Origin: JBBQER01 sp052148155
GTDB lineage: Bacteria; Actinomycetota; Acidimicrobiia; IMCC26256; PALSA-610
Length of the DNA: 64,000 nt
Assembly: GCA_052148155.1 (NCBI GenBank)
Contig: JBKQIY010000233.1
Coordinates: 1 to 64,000, forward strand
Reading direction: 5' to 3'
Part shown: piece by piece, positions 44,714 to 53,451 of the stretch
Position numbering within the stretch: the stretch's first letter is position 1
Layout of the letters: each line of letters opens with the position of its first letter
Program-made: the position numbers and the translations under genes
Notes under the pieces: generated by a model
The model's database searches: none
Told to the model about the DNA's origin: nothing
Seen by the model: only the letters and a program-made list of their open reading frames with translations

Positions 44714-45462
44714 CTGGTCGACTCGAAGGCAAGGTTGCGTTGGTGACCGGCGCCGCGTCGGGTATCGGCGCCGCCTGTGCCGCCAGATTCTCCGTCGAAG
44801 GCGCCCGTGTCGGCGGGATCGACATCACGATTCCTGCTTCGCATCCATGCGCGGTGTTCGCGCCGGCCGACGTTCGTGACGCGGTGGCGGTCGACGCGGC
44901 GGTCGCCGGCATCGTCGCAGATCTCGGCCCGATCGACGTGTTGGTCAATGCGGCCGGTGTCTCGAGCTTCGGGACCGCCGACACAATCGACGAAACCGAA
45001 TGGAACCGGGTGCTCGACGTCAACCTCAAGGGCACGTGGCTCGTCTCGAGGGCTGTGCTCCCTGCCATGGTGGCGCGCGGCGCGGGCAGTGTCGTGAACC
45101 TCGCGAGTGTCGAGGGCATCGAGGGCGGCCAAGCGCAGACGGCATACAACGCGTCGAAGGGCGGCGTCGTCCTGCTGACACGCAGCATGGCGGTCGATTA
45201 CGGGCCCAACAATGTGCGCGTCAACTGCCTCTGCCCGGGCATGATCGAAACCCCGATGACGGCACCGCTGAAGGACGGTGGGTTACGTCCGGTGCTCGAG
45301 TGGTTCGAGGCCCAACATCTGCTCGGACGGACCGGCAAGCCGGAGGAGGTCGCCGCGGCGGCGCTGTTCCTCGCGTCCGACGATGCATCGTTCGTCACCG
45401 GCCACGCGCTCGCCGTCGACGGCGGCTACCTGGCGGGGCGTCGCTTCCCGGGAGTTCTTTGA
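44710..45462 (+). CDS. Short-chain dehydrogenase/reductase
   Basis: A 250-aa classical SDR. Landmarks are ALVTGAASGIGAACAARF, VLVNAAGVSSFG (an A in place of the second N of NNAG), the catalytic region VVNLASVEGIEGGQAQTAYN with YNASK, and the NCLCPGMIETPM C-terminal strand. Its ATG overlaps the stop of the previous SDR. It converges on ipdF, 76 bp away. Substrate unknown; oxidation or reduction of a hydroxy-acyl-CoA or sterol intermediate is plausible from context. Confidence 0.88.
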   Translation: MTGRLEGKVALVTGAASGIGAACAARFSVEGARVGGIDITIPASHPCAVFAPADVRDAVAVDAAVAGIVADLGPIDVLVNAAGVSSFGTADTIDETEWNRVLDVNLKGTWLVSRAVLPAMVARGAGSVVNLASVEGIEGGQAQTAYNASKGGVVLLTRSMAVDYGPNNVRVNCLCPGMIETPMTAPLKDGGLRPVLEWFEAQHLLGRTGKPEEVAAAALFLASDDASFVTGHALAVDGGYLAGRRFPGVL

Positions 45463-45538
45463 GAAAGCCAGGCGCAGATCGCAGGGCCGGACCGTCGCGA
45501 TTCGCGGCGACGTCGGCTCGGCGGTCGGGACCGCAAGG

Positions 45539-46300
45539 TCACGGATGCTGACTGCTGACTGACACGACTTCGCCGGTCATGTACGACGCGAGATCTGACG
45601 CGAGGAACACGATGACGTTGGCGACCTCCCACGGCTCGGCCGCGCGCCCGAACGCTTCTCTTTCGGTGAGCTGCGCGAGGAGTTCGTCGGTCGTGACCTT
45701 GGCGAGATGCGGGTGCATCGCCAACGACGGAGCGACCGCGTTGATCCGCACGCCCCGCTCGGCGGCTTCGATCGCGGCGCAACGGGTCAGTGCCATCACG
45801 CCCGCCTTCGCTGCCGCGTAGTGCGCCTGGCCCTGCTGCGCCCGCCAGCCGACCACCGATGCGTTGTTCACGACTGCACCCGACCCGCGCGGACCCATGT
45901 GTCGCAGCGCGGCTCGCGTCATCCGCATGGTGCCGGTGAGTGTGACGTCCAGCACCGAGAACCACTGTTCGTCCGTCATCTCGTCAAGTCGTGCTGTGCC
46001 GCCGAGACCGGCGTTATTTACGAGCACGTCCAGGTGTCCGAACGTGTCGACCACGTCGGCGAAGCATCGGTCGACGTCGTTTTGAGCGGTCACGTCGGCG
46101 AGCACGGCGTGCGCGCCGATGGCGTCGGCCGACTCGCGCAGTCGGCGTTCGTGGATGTCGGTGATCGCGACGCGTGCGCCCTCCTCGGTGCAGCGTTTGG
46201 CAGTCGCGAAGCCGATGCCGGTTCCTGCGGCGGCGGTGACCAGCACGGTCTTGCCGGCGAGCAGTCCGCGGCCGGGCGGATAGTCGGGCCCGTTCGTCAT
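45539..46300 (-). CDS. ipdF: IpdF homologue, SDR of the HIP pathway
   Basis: A 253-aa SDR whose cofactor loop is the unusual VTAAAGTGIGFATAKRC. It continues with ITDIHERRLRESADAIGA, LVNNAGLGGTARL, VVNNASVVGWRAQQGQAHYA (YAAAK active site), and the ending GEVVSVSSQHP. This run of features matches mycobacterial IpdF, which acts on the 5-hydroxyl of the indane acyl-CoA. Its ATG overlaps the fadE30 stop, and it is the second gene of that operon. Confidence 0.88.
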   Translation of the reverse strand: MTNGPDYPPGRGLLAGKTVLVTAAAGTGIGFATAKRCTEEGARVAITDIHERRLRESADAIGAHAVLADVTAQNDVDRCFADVVDTFGHLDVLVNNAGLGGTARLDEMTDEQWFSVLDVTLTGTMRMTRAALRHMGPRGSGAVVNNASVVGWRAQQGQAHYAAAKAGVMALTRCAAIEAAERGVRINAVAPSLAMHPHLAKVTTDELLAQLTEREAFGRAAEPWEVANVIVFLASDLASYMTGEVVSVSSQHP

Positions 46301-47460
46301 TTCGGCTCCTTGGGGAGGCCGAGCGACCGTTCCCCGATGACGTTGCGCTGAATCTGATTCGAGCCGCCGTAGATCGTGTCTGCGCGGCTGTAGAGGAACA
46401 AGCCTCGCAGCGTGTCGTCGTCGCCAGCGATTCCCGCCGGGCCGCACACGTCGATCGCGAGTTCACCAAGCCCGCGGTGGAAGCTAGCCCAGAACAGCTT
46501 ATGGATCGACGTCGCGGGCGTGACAGTTCCGTGCTCGAGCGCAGGCAGAGTGCGCAGCGCGTGATATCGCATCACTCGCAACGTCATCCAGGCCTCGGCG
46601 AGGCGTTGGCGCAGGACCGGGTCGGAGGCGGCGCCGGTCGAACGTGCGAGGTCGGTGATCGTGCGCAGTTCCTGCTCGAACGCGAGCTGCTGGCCGAGGG
46701 TCGACGCGCCTCGCTCGAACGCCAGCGTGCCCATTGCCACGCGCCAGCCGTCGTCGACTCCGCCGACCACGTTCGCGGCCGCGGTTCGTGCTCCGTCAAG
46801 GAACGTCTCGTTGAACTCCGAGTGGCCGGTGAGCTGGACGATTGGCCGGACCTCGATGCCGGGCTGGCGCATCGGCACGAGCAGGTACGACAGCCCCTTG
46901 TGTCTCGCGGCGTCGGGATTCGTGCGGGCGAGCACGAAGATCCAATGGGCCCAGTGGGCGAGCGATGTCCACACCTTCTGGCCGGTGATGGTCCACTCGT
47001 CTCCGTCGAGCACGGCGCGGGTCTTCACGTTGGCGAGGTCCGAGCCGGCGTCGGGCTCGGAGTAGCCCTGGCACCAGATCTCGGTTCCTTGCAGGATCCC
47101 GGGCAGCACGGCACGCCGCTGGCTGTCGGATCCGAAATGCACAATGGTCGGACCGAGCAAACCCTCACCGACGATCCCAACGCGTCCGGGCCCACGCGCT
47201 CGCGCGTACTCCTCGAAGAAAATCATCTGCTCGACGAGCGAGGCGCCCCGACCGCCGTGCTCGGCCGGCCACCCGAGGCCGATCCATCCATCACGGCCGA
47301 GTTCTTGTTCCCACGCCCAACGTTCGTCGAAGTACTCGTGCTCGTCGCCGGGTCCGCCCCGACCGCGCACCGCCGCGAACGGTCCGCCGAGCCGGTCGGC
47401 GAGCCAAGCACGCGCGTCAACGCGGAACTGCTCCTGCGCGGGAGTGAAATGCAGGTCCAC
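46297..47460 (-). CDS. fadE30: Acyl-CoA dehydrogenase, FadE30 homologue
   Basis: A 387-aa acyl-CoA dehydrogenase. GLGWPAEHGGRGASLVEQMI, VGIVGEGLLGPTIVHFG, EIWCQGYSEPDAGSDLANVK, WTITGQKVWTSLAHWAHWIF, and the ending LYSRADTIYGGSNQIQRNVI follow mycobacterial FadE30, the dehydrogenase for the first beta-oxidation step on the indane propionyl-CoA. The start is GTG 47460; the GTG reads into VDLHFTPAQEQF. It is the first gene of a two-gene operon with ipdF, divergent from the following SDR. Confidence 0.88.
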   Translation of the reverse strand: MDLHFTPAQEQFRVDARAWLADRLGGPFAAVRGRGGPGDEHEYFDERWAWEQELGRDGWIGLGWPAEHGGRGASLVEQMIFFEEYARARGPGRVGIVGEGLLGPTIVHFGSDSQRRAVLPGILQGTEIWCQGYSEPDAGSDLANVKTRAVLDGDEWTITGQKVWTSLAHWAHWIFVLARTNPDAARHKGLSYLLVPMRQPGIEVRPIVQLTGHSEFNETFLDGARTAAANVVGGVDDGWRVAMGTLAFERGASTLGQQLAFEQELRTITDLARSTGAASDPVLRQRLAEAWMTLRVMRYHALRTLPALEHGTVTPATSIHKLFWASFHRGLGELAIDVCGPAGIAGDDDTLRGLFLYSRADTIYGGSNQIQRNVIGERSLGLPKEPK

Positions 47461-47567
47461 GCGGCGGGACGGTACCAAAGCTGCACTCGTATGCTCTCCA
47501 GAACGAACTCGTGAGCGTGGCCCGAGCGGCCACCGGCGGTGCAAGGGCAGAGAGCGACGAACACAGC

Positions 47568-48389
47568 ATGCAAGCAACTGGAATCGCGCTAGTAACGGGA
47601 TCCGGGCGGGGTATCGGGCGCGCGGTTGCGATCGAGCTCGCACGGCGTGGCTTCGAGGTGGTCGCAACGATGCGCGATCCGGCCGATGGCGCCGGCCTCG
47701 CCGCCGAAGTCGGTGATGGCGCCAAGATCCGGGTCGATCGACTCGACGTGAATGACGCGTCGACGATGAACATGCCGGCCGGCCTGCGCGTGCTGGTCAA
47801 CAACGCGGGCGTTGAGAGCGACAATCTTCCGCTCGAAGTGATGTCGGGCGAGGCGTGGCGCGCGATCTTCGAAACCAATGTGTTCGGGCTGGTCGAGGTC
47901 ACCAAGCACGCGATCCCGCTGATGCGCGACTCGGGGGGCGGTGTGATCTGCAACGTCACCTCGTCGTCGGTGCTTGCTCCGGTGCCGTTCCTCGGCGCGT
48001 ACCGATCGAGCAAGGCCGCGGTGAGTGCGATCGGCGAATCGTTGCAGGCGGAAGTCGCCGCCTTCGGGATTCGAGTGCTGGAGATCATGCCCGGCCCGAT
48101 CGAGACCGACATGCTGGTCACGTCCGACAAGCCCGCGGCCGCGATCGAGCACGAGCGGTACCGCGCGCAGGCCGAACAGCTCTGGGCGGGCCGGCAGCGC
48201 ATTCGCGACATGTACACGCCCGCGCCCGAAGCCGCTCGCCGTATCGCCGACGCCATCCTCGACGACGACGCGCCGCTCCGTGTGGGCTGCGACAACATGA
48301 GCGAAGGCATGCTCTCCGCGTGGCGTAACGCGACGTCCGACGAGGCCTGGATGCGACCGCTGCTCGCGTCGTTCGCCGGACGCGACTAA
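47568..48389 (+). CDS. Short-chain dehydrogenase/reductase
   Basis: A 273-aa SDR with ALVTGSGRGIGRAVAIELAR, VLVNNAGVESDNLPLEV, and the active site ICNVTSSSVLAPVPFLGAYR (YRSSK). The extended C-terminus (MYTPAPEAARRIADAILDDD) is like classical SDRs of the 17-beta-hydroxysteroid or retinol-dehydrogenase style. The start ATG 47568 sits at the family N-terminus; GTG 47511 is possible but adds 19 unusual residues. It diverges from the fadE30 operon and is followed 11 bp later by a VOC gene. Confidence 0.83.
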   Translation: MQATGIALVTGSGRGIGRAVAIELARRGFEVVATMRDPADGAGLAAEVGDGAKIRVDRLDVNDASTMNMPAGLRVLVNNAGVESDNLPLEVMSGEAWRAIFETNVFGLVEVTKHAIPLMRDSGGGVICNVTSSSVLAPVPFLGAYRSSKAAVSAIGESLQAEVAAFGIRVLEIMPGPIETDMLVTSDKPAAAIEHERYRAQAEQLWAGRQRIRDMYTPAPEAARRIADAILDDDAPLRVGCDNMSEGMLSAWRNATSDEAWMRPLLASFAGRD

Positions 48390-48400
48390 AGAGACATGTC

Positions 48401-48883
48401 GTGATCACCGGGCTCGCGCACACCGCCTTGTGCGTTCCCGACGTCGAAGCAGCCGTTGCTTGGTATCGAGATGTGCTCGGACTCACCGTGCTGTCGCCGC
48501 CGTACCAGATCGAAGGTCCGGACATCGAGCGCGATATGGGCGCGCTGGTGCCGTCGCCGGTGGTGGTGAAGGCCGCGATCGTCGGGGTCCCGGACGGCAG
48601 CGACCGGGTGATCGAAGTGATCGAGTATCCGAACGCTCCCGGTCGCGACCGGCCCGCGGACGCCGCGCTGGTCGACTACGGCTTCACACACGTTGCGCTG
48701 CTCTGCGACGACGTCGTCGCCACACGGGCCGATTACGAGGCGAAGGGCGTGCATTTCCTCGTGGAAGGTGTCGCCGATGTGGCCGGCCTCCGAACGACCT
48801 GGATCGCCGACCCGTGGGACAACGTGCTGATCCTGGTGGAGAAAATCCGGCGTCGCGACCGGCCGTACTTCAAGCAGTTCTAA
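48401..48883 (+). CDS. Vicinal oxygen chelate (glyoxalase/dioxygenase-like) protein
   Basis: A 160-aa VOC protein. Two beta-alpha-beta-beta-beta modules are seen: GLAHTALCVPDVEAAVAWYR with VLGLTVL, and FTHVALLCDDVVATRADYEA with WIADPWDNVLILVE. Metal-ligand His in the first module (LAHTAL) and second (THVALL) and a Glu in the final strand are in place. The family includes glyoxalases, epimerases and ring-cleaving dioxygenases; this one resembles methylmalonyl-CoA-epimerase-like members in length. It follows the SDR gene by 11 bp. Substrate unknown. Confidence 0.82.
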   Translation: MITGLAHTALCVPDVEAAVAWYRDVLGLTVLSPPYQIEGPDIERDMGALVPSPVVVKAAIVGVPDGSDRVIEVIEYPNAPGRDRPADAALVDYGFTHVALLCDDVVATRADYEAKGVHFLVEGVADVAGLRTTWIADPWDNVLILVEKIRRRDRPYFKQF

Positions 48884-48902
48884 CCCGGCGCTGTCGAGGT
48901 GC

Positions 48903-49379
48903 TCACAGCGGCGCTTCGAACTCGATCTCGTGGCGGACGGCGATGCCGTGGTTGCCGATTTCGGGGATCTCGGGCTTGATTGCCCGCGCCCGTGTGATCG
49001 CATCGCGCCGGAAGTCGGTCCAGTTCCAGCCTGCGCGTTGGTACATGCGGATCGCGTCGGTGTTGTCGTTGCTGGTGATGAGCCAAAGTCGTGACCAGCC
49101 TTCGCGCTGCGCGCGATCGACCACCGCTTCGAGCAGTGCGCTGCCGGCTCCCGCGCCGCGGTAGGTGGTGACGAGCGCGACAAGTTCGGCGACGTCACCG
49201 ACCAGGTTCACGAGCGCGCACCCGATCGGTCGTCCGTCGTGCTCGACCGCGAAACCGTCGAGCAACGATGCGTCTTCGATGATCTCCCCGTGCGACACGA
49301 TCTGAACGGAGCCAAACGCCGTCGTAATGATCTCCGCGATCCACTCTCGGTCGCTGGTGGTGACAGGGCGGACGTTCAT
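48903..49379 (-). CDS. GNAT family N-acetyltransferase
   Basis: A 158-aa GNAT. VRPVTTSDREWIAEIITTAF starts the domain, ALVTTYRGAGAGSALLEAVV gives the R-G-x-G-x-G/A acetyl-CoA loop, and NTDAIRMYQRAGWNWTDFRR the final strand. The acceptor is unknown. It converges on the VOC gene (19 bp apart) and lies 58 bp upstream of the CaiB/BaiF gene's stop on the same strand. Confidence 0.88.
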   Translation of the reverse strand: MNVRPVTTSDREWIAEIITTAFGSVQIVSHGEIIEDASLLDGFAVEHDGRPIGCALVNLVGDVAELVALVTTYRGAGAGSALLEAVVDRAQREGWSRLWLITSNDNTDAIRMYQRAGWNWTDFRRDAITRARAIKPEIPEIGNHGIAVRHEIEFEAPL

Positions 49380-49437
49380 CGGGCTCCCATCATGTCGGTT
49401 GCGTGGATCGGAGCTCGTCGCCGCATGCCATATCGCC

Positions 49438-51762
49438 CTATTCGACCGCGCCCGAAGCCTTCAATGCCTCGATCTCGGTGTCGGTGCAACCGAGGACGTC
49501 GCGCAAGACCCAATCGCTGTCTTGGCCCAGCGTGGGTCCAGCTTGGTCATACCCGCTCGGCGCGTCGGACATGCGGAATCCGTTGCGCTCGTAGAGGCCC
49601 GACCCGAGGAACGCGTGCGTGTGCCGCTCGAAATGTTCCCGCTGCGCGAGTTGGGGATCGTCGTGAAGATCGCCGAAGTCCTCGACCGGGACAGCTTCGA
49701 TCCCCGCGGCCTGCAATTGCTGTGCGACGTCGGCACGGGTACGCGCACTCGTGAACGCCGAGACCAATTTCTCGAGCTCGTCCTCGCGTGTCTTGCGTTG
49801 CGCGAGCCCTGCGAACGGCTCCGCGTCGACTCCGAGGAGAGGGGCGAGCGCCGCCCACTGCGCGTCGGTCCAGCAGGCGATCGCAACCCAACGGTCGGCG
49901 AGGTCGCCTTCGGGCGCGCATGGAAACGCGCCGTGCGGCGCCGCGTGCGCGTGGCGGTTGCCGTCGCGCAGCCGGATAACGCCGCCGACCTCGAAGTCGA
50001 GCAACCAGGGTGACAGCGACCAGTTCGCTGACTCGACCTGCGAGATGTCGAGGTACACGCCGTGGCCCGAATTCCTGTGATACAAGAGCCCGGCGGCGAG
50101 CGCGGCCGCCACGAAGCGCGGCGCGAGCGAGTCGGTGATCGTGCCGTACGGGCCGACCGGTTCGCGGTCGGGCCAGCCGGTCAGCGCGTTGTAGCCGCCC
50201 AGCGCCGCGCCCTGCCCGCCGAAGCCGGGATAGTCCTTGTGCGGGCCCGTCTGACCGTTGAGACACGCACTGATCATCACGAGATCCGGTTTGATGGCCG
50301 ACAGTTCGTTGTAGTCGAGCCCGAAACCTTTCATCGCGCGCGGCGCGTAGTTCTCCGCGACAGCGTCGCTCCACTCCACGACGAGACGTTTCACCAGCGC
50401 GACGGCCTGCGGGTGCTTGAGGTTCAACGCGACGTTGCGCTTGCCGACATTGAGCCCGTCGTACATGGCCGAGCCTTCGAGACCGTGCGGGTTGTTGGGC
50501 GACATCGCGTACATCCGCAAGAAGTCGGGTCGCGTCTTTGACTCGACGCGCAACACCGTGGCTCCGTGCTCGACGAAATAGCGGGTCGCGATCGGCCCGG
50601 CCGCGCCCGAGCCGAACTCGATGATCTTGAGACCTTCCCAGGCGCGCCGGCCGGGCTTGCCTCCGGTCGCAGGCCGGCCAGCGGCTGAGAACGCCGCACG
50701 ATCGACGACGCGTGCGCCGCCGGTCGGTCGCACGGGCGCGACGTCGTCGCGGGCGGATCGGGTCACCACGAACGACTGCGGGAAGCGGTCGACGTCGCCT
50801 ACCGGACCGAAGAAGTCGCGAGCCGCGAGCTGAGCCGACGCATAGATCTCGCGCGGCGAGTTGGCCGGCGCCAGCATCAGATTGGTCTCCACGGCGATGT
50901 CGTACAGCTCCTGCATCGTGTGGCGCGAGAAATACTCGGCCACGCACTTCTCGATCGCCGCGAGGTCCTCGTCGGGGGCGGTGTTGTGATTGAAGTCGTT
51001 CCAGTCCCGGTTCAACAGCGCGTCGGCAGGAACACCGTCGTCGGCCACCAGCCTTGTCAGCATTTCGAGGCTCGGTACGCGAGCCTTACCGCCCCGCAAT
51101 CCGAACGAGACGAATCCGTCGACGGTCGGCCAAATCTCCCGGGTGCGTCCGATGTTGGCGCCCCGCCGAGTGCCACGCGCCCCGGTATCGGGGAAGCGTG
51201 CGGGTGCGGCCATGTTGGCGACGAGCACCACCTCCTGCATGGACACGTCGACGCGCTGGGGGAGTCCGCTCGCCAGCGCGGTCATTGCCGCGAATGCAGC
51301 TTCCGGCCCCGAGTGGGCATAGCCGGTCGGCTCCGTGCAGCGGATCGGCGCTCGATCGGCGTCGCCGGTGCAGTACATGTTCGCCGAGGCCGCCATCACT
51401 CCCAGGTCGGAGGCTGCCCAACCCGACCGCGGACCGTGCGCCCCGAACGCTGAGATACGCACCCACACTGCCTGCGGGGCACGCGCGGGATCGAGCTGAT
51501 GCGTGCCGGAAGCGCCGAGCTCGTCTACCACCACGTCGGCCTCGGTGAGCAAGGTGTCAAGGGCCGGGTCGTCGGCGCCGAGCGCGACCACCTGCTTGCC
51601 CGCGTTCCAGGCCCGAGCGACATTGCCGGCGAGCGGGTCGCCCGCGGGAGGCACCACCCGCACCACCTCGGCGCCGAGGTCGCCCAGCACGCGCGTGGCG
51701 CGGGCGGACGGATCACCGCCCAGATCGAGGACCCGCAACCCGTCGAGCAACCGCTGCGCCAT
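49438..51762 (-). CDS. CaiB/BaiF CoA-transferase, two fused domains
   Basis: A 774-aa protein made of two CaiB/BaiF family III CoA-transferase domains (about 1-380 and 400-774). Each has the DxGxxxAGP-type start (LRVLDLGGDPSARATRVLGD; LKIIEFGSGAAGPIATRYFV) and the GG-rich acyl-CoA region (ASDLGVMAASANM; GFGGQGAALGGYNALTGW). At the position of the catalytic Asp of formyl-CoA transferase (SMQDAV), the first domain has SMQEVV and the second DISQVES, so Glu replaces Asp in both. The start at 51762 has GGAAGGG upstream. A shared palindrome lies 23 bp upstream. Confidence 0.85.
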   Translation of the reverse strand: MAQRLLDGLRVLDLGGDPSARATRVLGDLGAEVVRVVPPAGDPLAGNVARAWNAGKQVVALGADDPALDTLLTEADVVVDELGASGTHQLDPARAPQAVWVRISAFGAHGPRSGWAASDLGVMAASANMYCTGDADRAPIRCTEPTGYAHSGPEAAFAAMTALASGLPQRVDVSMQEVVLVANMAAPARFPDTGARGTRRGANIGRTREIWPTVDGFVSFGLRGGKARVPSLEMLTRLVADDGVPADALLNRDWNDFNHNTAPDEDLAAIEKCVAEYFSRHTMQELYDIAVETNLMLAPANSPREIYASAQLAARDFFGPVGDVDRFPQSFVVTRSARDDVAPVRPTGGARVVDRAAFSAAGRPATGGKPGRRAWEGLKIIEFGSGAAGPIATRYFVEHGATVLRVESKTRPDFLRMYAMSPNNPHGLEGSAMYDGLNVGKRNVALNLKHPQAVALVKRLVVEWSDAVAENYAPRAMKGFGLDYNELSAIKPDLVMISACLNGQTGPHKDYPGFGGQGAALGGYNALTGWPDREPVGPYGTITDSLAPRFVAAALAAGLLYHRNSGHGVYLDISQVESANWSLSPWLLDFEVGGVIRLRDGNRHAHAAPHGAFPCAPEGDLADRWVAIACWTDAQWAALAPLLGVDAEPFAGLAQRKTREDELEKLVSAFTSARTRADVAQQLQAAGIEAVPVEDFGDLHDDPQLAQREHFERHTHAFLGSGLYERNGFRMSDAPSGYDQAGPTLGQDSDWVLRDVLGCTDTEIEALKASGAVE

Positions 51763-51784
51763 GCCGAAACCCTTCCGCGAGAAC

Positions 51785-51800
51785 CTGACGGGGGCGTCAG
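51785..51800. promoter_or_regulatory. Palindromic operator, CTGACG-GGGG-CGTCAG
   Basis: Two exact 6-bp arms around a 4-bp spacer, 23 bp upstream of the CaiB/BaiF start codon. Its form and spacing fit a TetR-type repressor site. The same arms are upstream of the amidohydrolase gene and, with one altered arm, upstream of the acyl-CoA synthetase gene. Confidence 0.65.
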
Positions 51801-52252
51801 TGTACGCGGCGGTTCGCGGGGCGATCTCCGGGCCGGCGCTCCTGCCGGTATCGCCAACGTGCCCCGACGACACCTCCGCACGGACGTGAGTGCCGCGGTC
51901 AGAACGCCAATCGGGCGCCGCTCACGACCAGGATCAGCACGTTCGTTCGTCGCGAGTGCCGCCCGCCGGACCGCGCCGGTCACGATGCAACCCGCGACCC
52001 GGTCGGCCAACACCGCCCAAGCCGCGCACCCAGGCCGTCGACCGGTCCGGCCACGAAGCCGAACCGCCGGCGAGATCGCGGCCAGCATGATCGGCCGGCC
52101 GCCACGTCCCGGACGTCCGGTCGTGGTCGAGCCGTGTGGCACGGCGACCTGGCGGCGCACAGCGTGGCGCCGGCTCGGACCCGGGCACAGTTCACGTCGG
52201 TGCTGACGACGCGGCAGTCGGGCCGTGGCGGGCCGAAGGACCAACCTCTAGG

Positions 52253-52268
52253 CTGACGCCAACGTCAG
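52253..52268. promoter_or_regulatory. Palindromic operator, CTGACG-CCAA-CGTCAG
   Basis: Two exact 6-bp arms around CCAA, ending 16 bp before the amidohydrolase start codon and just before its GAGGGG ribosome-binding site. A protein bound here would block transcription or early elongation of that gene. Confidence 0.65.
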
Positions 52269-52284
52269 GTTGAGGGGACCGCGC

Positions 52285-53451
52285 ATGTCGAATACACGCA
52301 TTGTCGACGCCGACTGCCACATCCTCGAGCCGACCGACATCTGGAAGAACCACCTGGGCTCCAAATGGCAGGACAAGGCGCCGAAACTTGTCAAGGATCC
52401 CGAGGGAGGCGACGCCTGGCTCACCGCAGTGGGCGGCGACCCAGATCCCATCGGTCTCGTTTCCACGCCGGGGATGCCGTTCGACAAGTTCCGCTGGTAC
52501 GGCGTGACCTACGAAGAAGCGCGCCCCGGTTGCTACAACGGCCACGCGCGGCTGAAGGACATGGACATCGACGGCGTGTCGGCCGAGATCCTGTTCCCGC
52601 CGCAGCGCACGATGAGCCACTTCCTCGGCGACGAGGACGAAGACTTCGTGCTCGCCGGTGTCGAGGCCTACAACAATTTCCTGTTCGAAGAGTTCTGCGC
52701 GCCGGACGTCAAGCGCCTCGTCGGTATGGCACAGATCCCTTCGATCGGAATCGACAGTGCGGTTGACGGTCTGCGTAAGGCCAAGGCTCGCGGTGCCAAG
52801 GGCGTGCTCATCTCGAACTGGCCGGCCGGCGCAGAGAGTCTGTCCCGCGACGACGATCCCTTCTGGGCCGCCGCCGTCGACGAGGGGCTGCCCGTCACAA
52901 TCCACATCAACATCATCAGCCGAAAATCCCGGATGAGCTCGCGTCTCGCGGCGGCCGCGCGCGGGAATCAGCTCTACAACATGTCCAGCGAGGCGACTCG
53001 CGCCAAGGCGATCGGCGGGATGAGTCACGTGTTCGCGATGGCCACCGGCGCGATGACCGACATGATCTTCACCGGCGTGTTCGAGCGTTTCCCCGAGCTG
53101 CAGGTGTGCTGGATCGAAACCGGAGTGGGCTGGATCCCGCACTTCCTCGAGTGCGTCGACGATCGTTGGTGGCGCAACCGAGTGTGGGGCGATCTACCGC
53201 TGACCGAGCCGCCGTCGTTCTACTGGTATCGCAACAACGCCGCGTCGTTCATCATCGACCACACCGGTGTCGAGCTTCGACACCGGGTCGGCGTCGACAA
53301 CATCATGTGGTCGAGCGACTATCCGCACCACGGCAACGACTGGCCGTACTCACGTCGAACCATCGAAGACATGATGGGCAGCGTCGCCGAAGACGAACGG
53401 TCACGTATCACCGGCGGCAACGCCGCCCGCATCTGGCGTCTCGACGATTGA
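52285..53451 (+). CDS. Amidohydrolase family 2 (metal-dependent hydrolase)
   Basis: A 388-aa TIM-barrel amidohydrolase. The metal-binding start is VDADCHILEP (DxH-type, as in ACMSD-like enzymes). ARLKDMDIDGVSAEILFPPQ, then LPVTIHINII with a His ligand, a GWIPHFLECVDDRW segment with His, and MWSSDYPHHGNDWPYS with the catalytic Asp follow in order. The family includes decarboxylases and hydrolases of aromatic or acyl substrates. The start at 52285 has GAGGGG upstream. Its last 51 bases overlap the convergent MerR gene. Confidence 0.85.
   Translation: MSNTRIVDADCHILEPTDIWKNHLGSKWQDKAPKLVKDPEGGDAWLTAVGGDPDPIGLVSTPGMPFDKFRWYGVTYEEARPGCYNGHARLKDMDIDGVSAEILFPPQRTMSHFLGDEDEDFVLAGVEAYNNFLFEEFCAPDVKRLVGMAQIPSIGIDSAVDGLRKAKARGAKGVLISNWPAGAESLSRDDDPFWAAAVDEGLPVTIHINIISRKSRMSSRLAAAARGNQLYNMSSEATRAKAIGGMSHVFAMATGAMTDMIFTGVFERFPELQVCWIETGVGWIPHFLECVDDRWWRNRVWGDLPLTEPPSFYWYRNNAASFIIDHTGVELRHRVGVDNIMWSSDYPHHGNDWPYSRRTIEDMMGSVAEDERSRITGGNAARIWRLDD

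Larger units (their letters stand above)
51763..52284. other. Divergent regulatory region with two palindromic sites
   Basis: About 520 bp between the CaiB/BaiF gene and the amidohydrolase gene. It holds one CTGACG-N4-CGTCAG site near each gene start. No protein-coding frame with a recognised family was seen. Confidence 0.5.
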
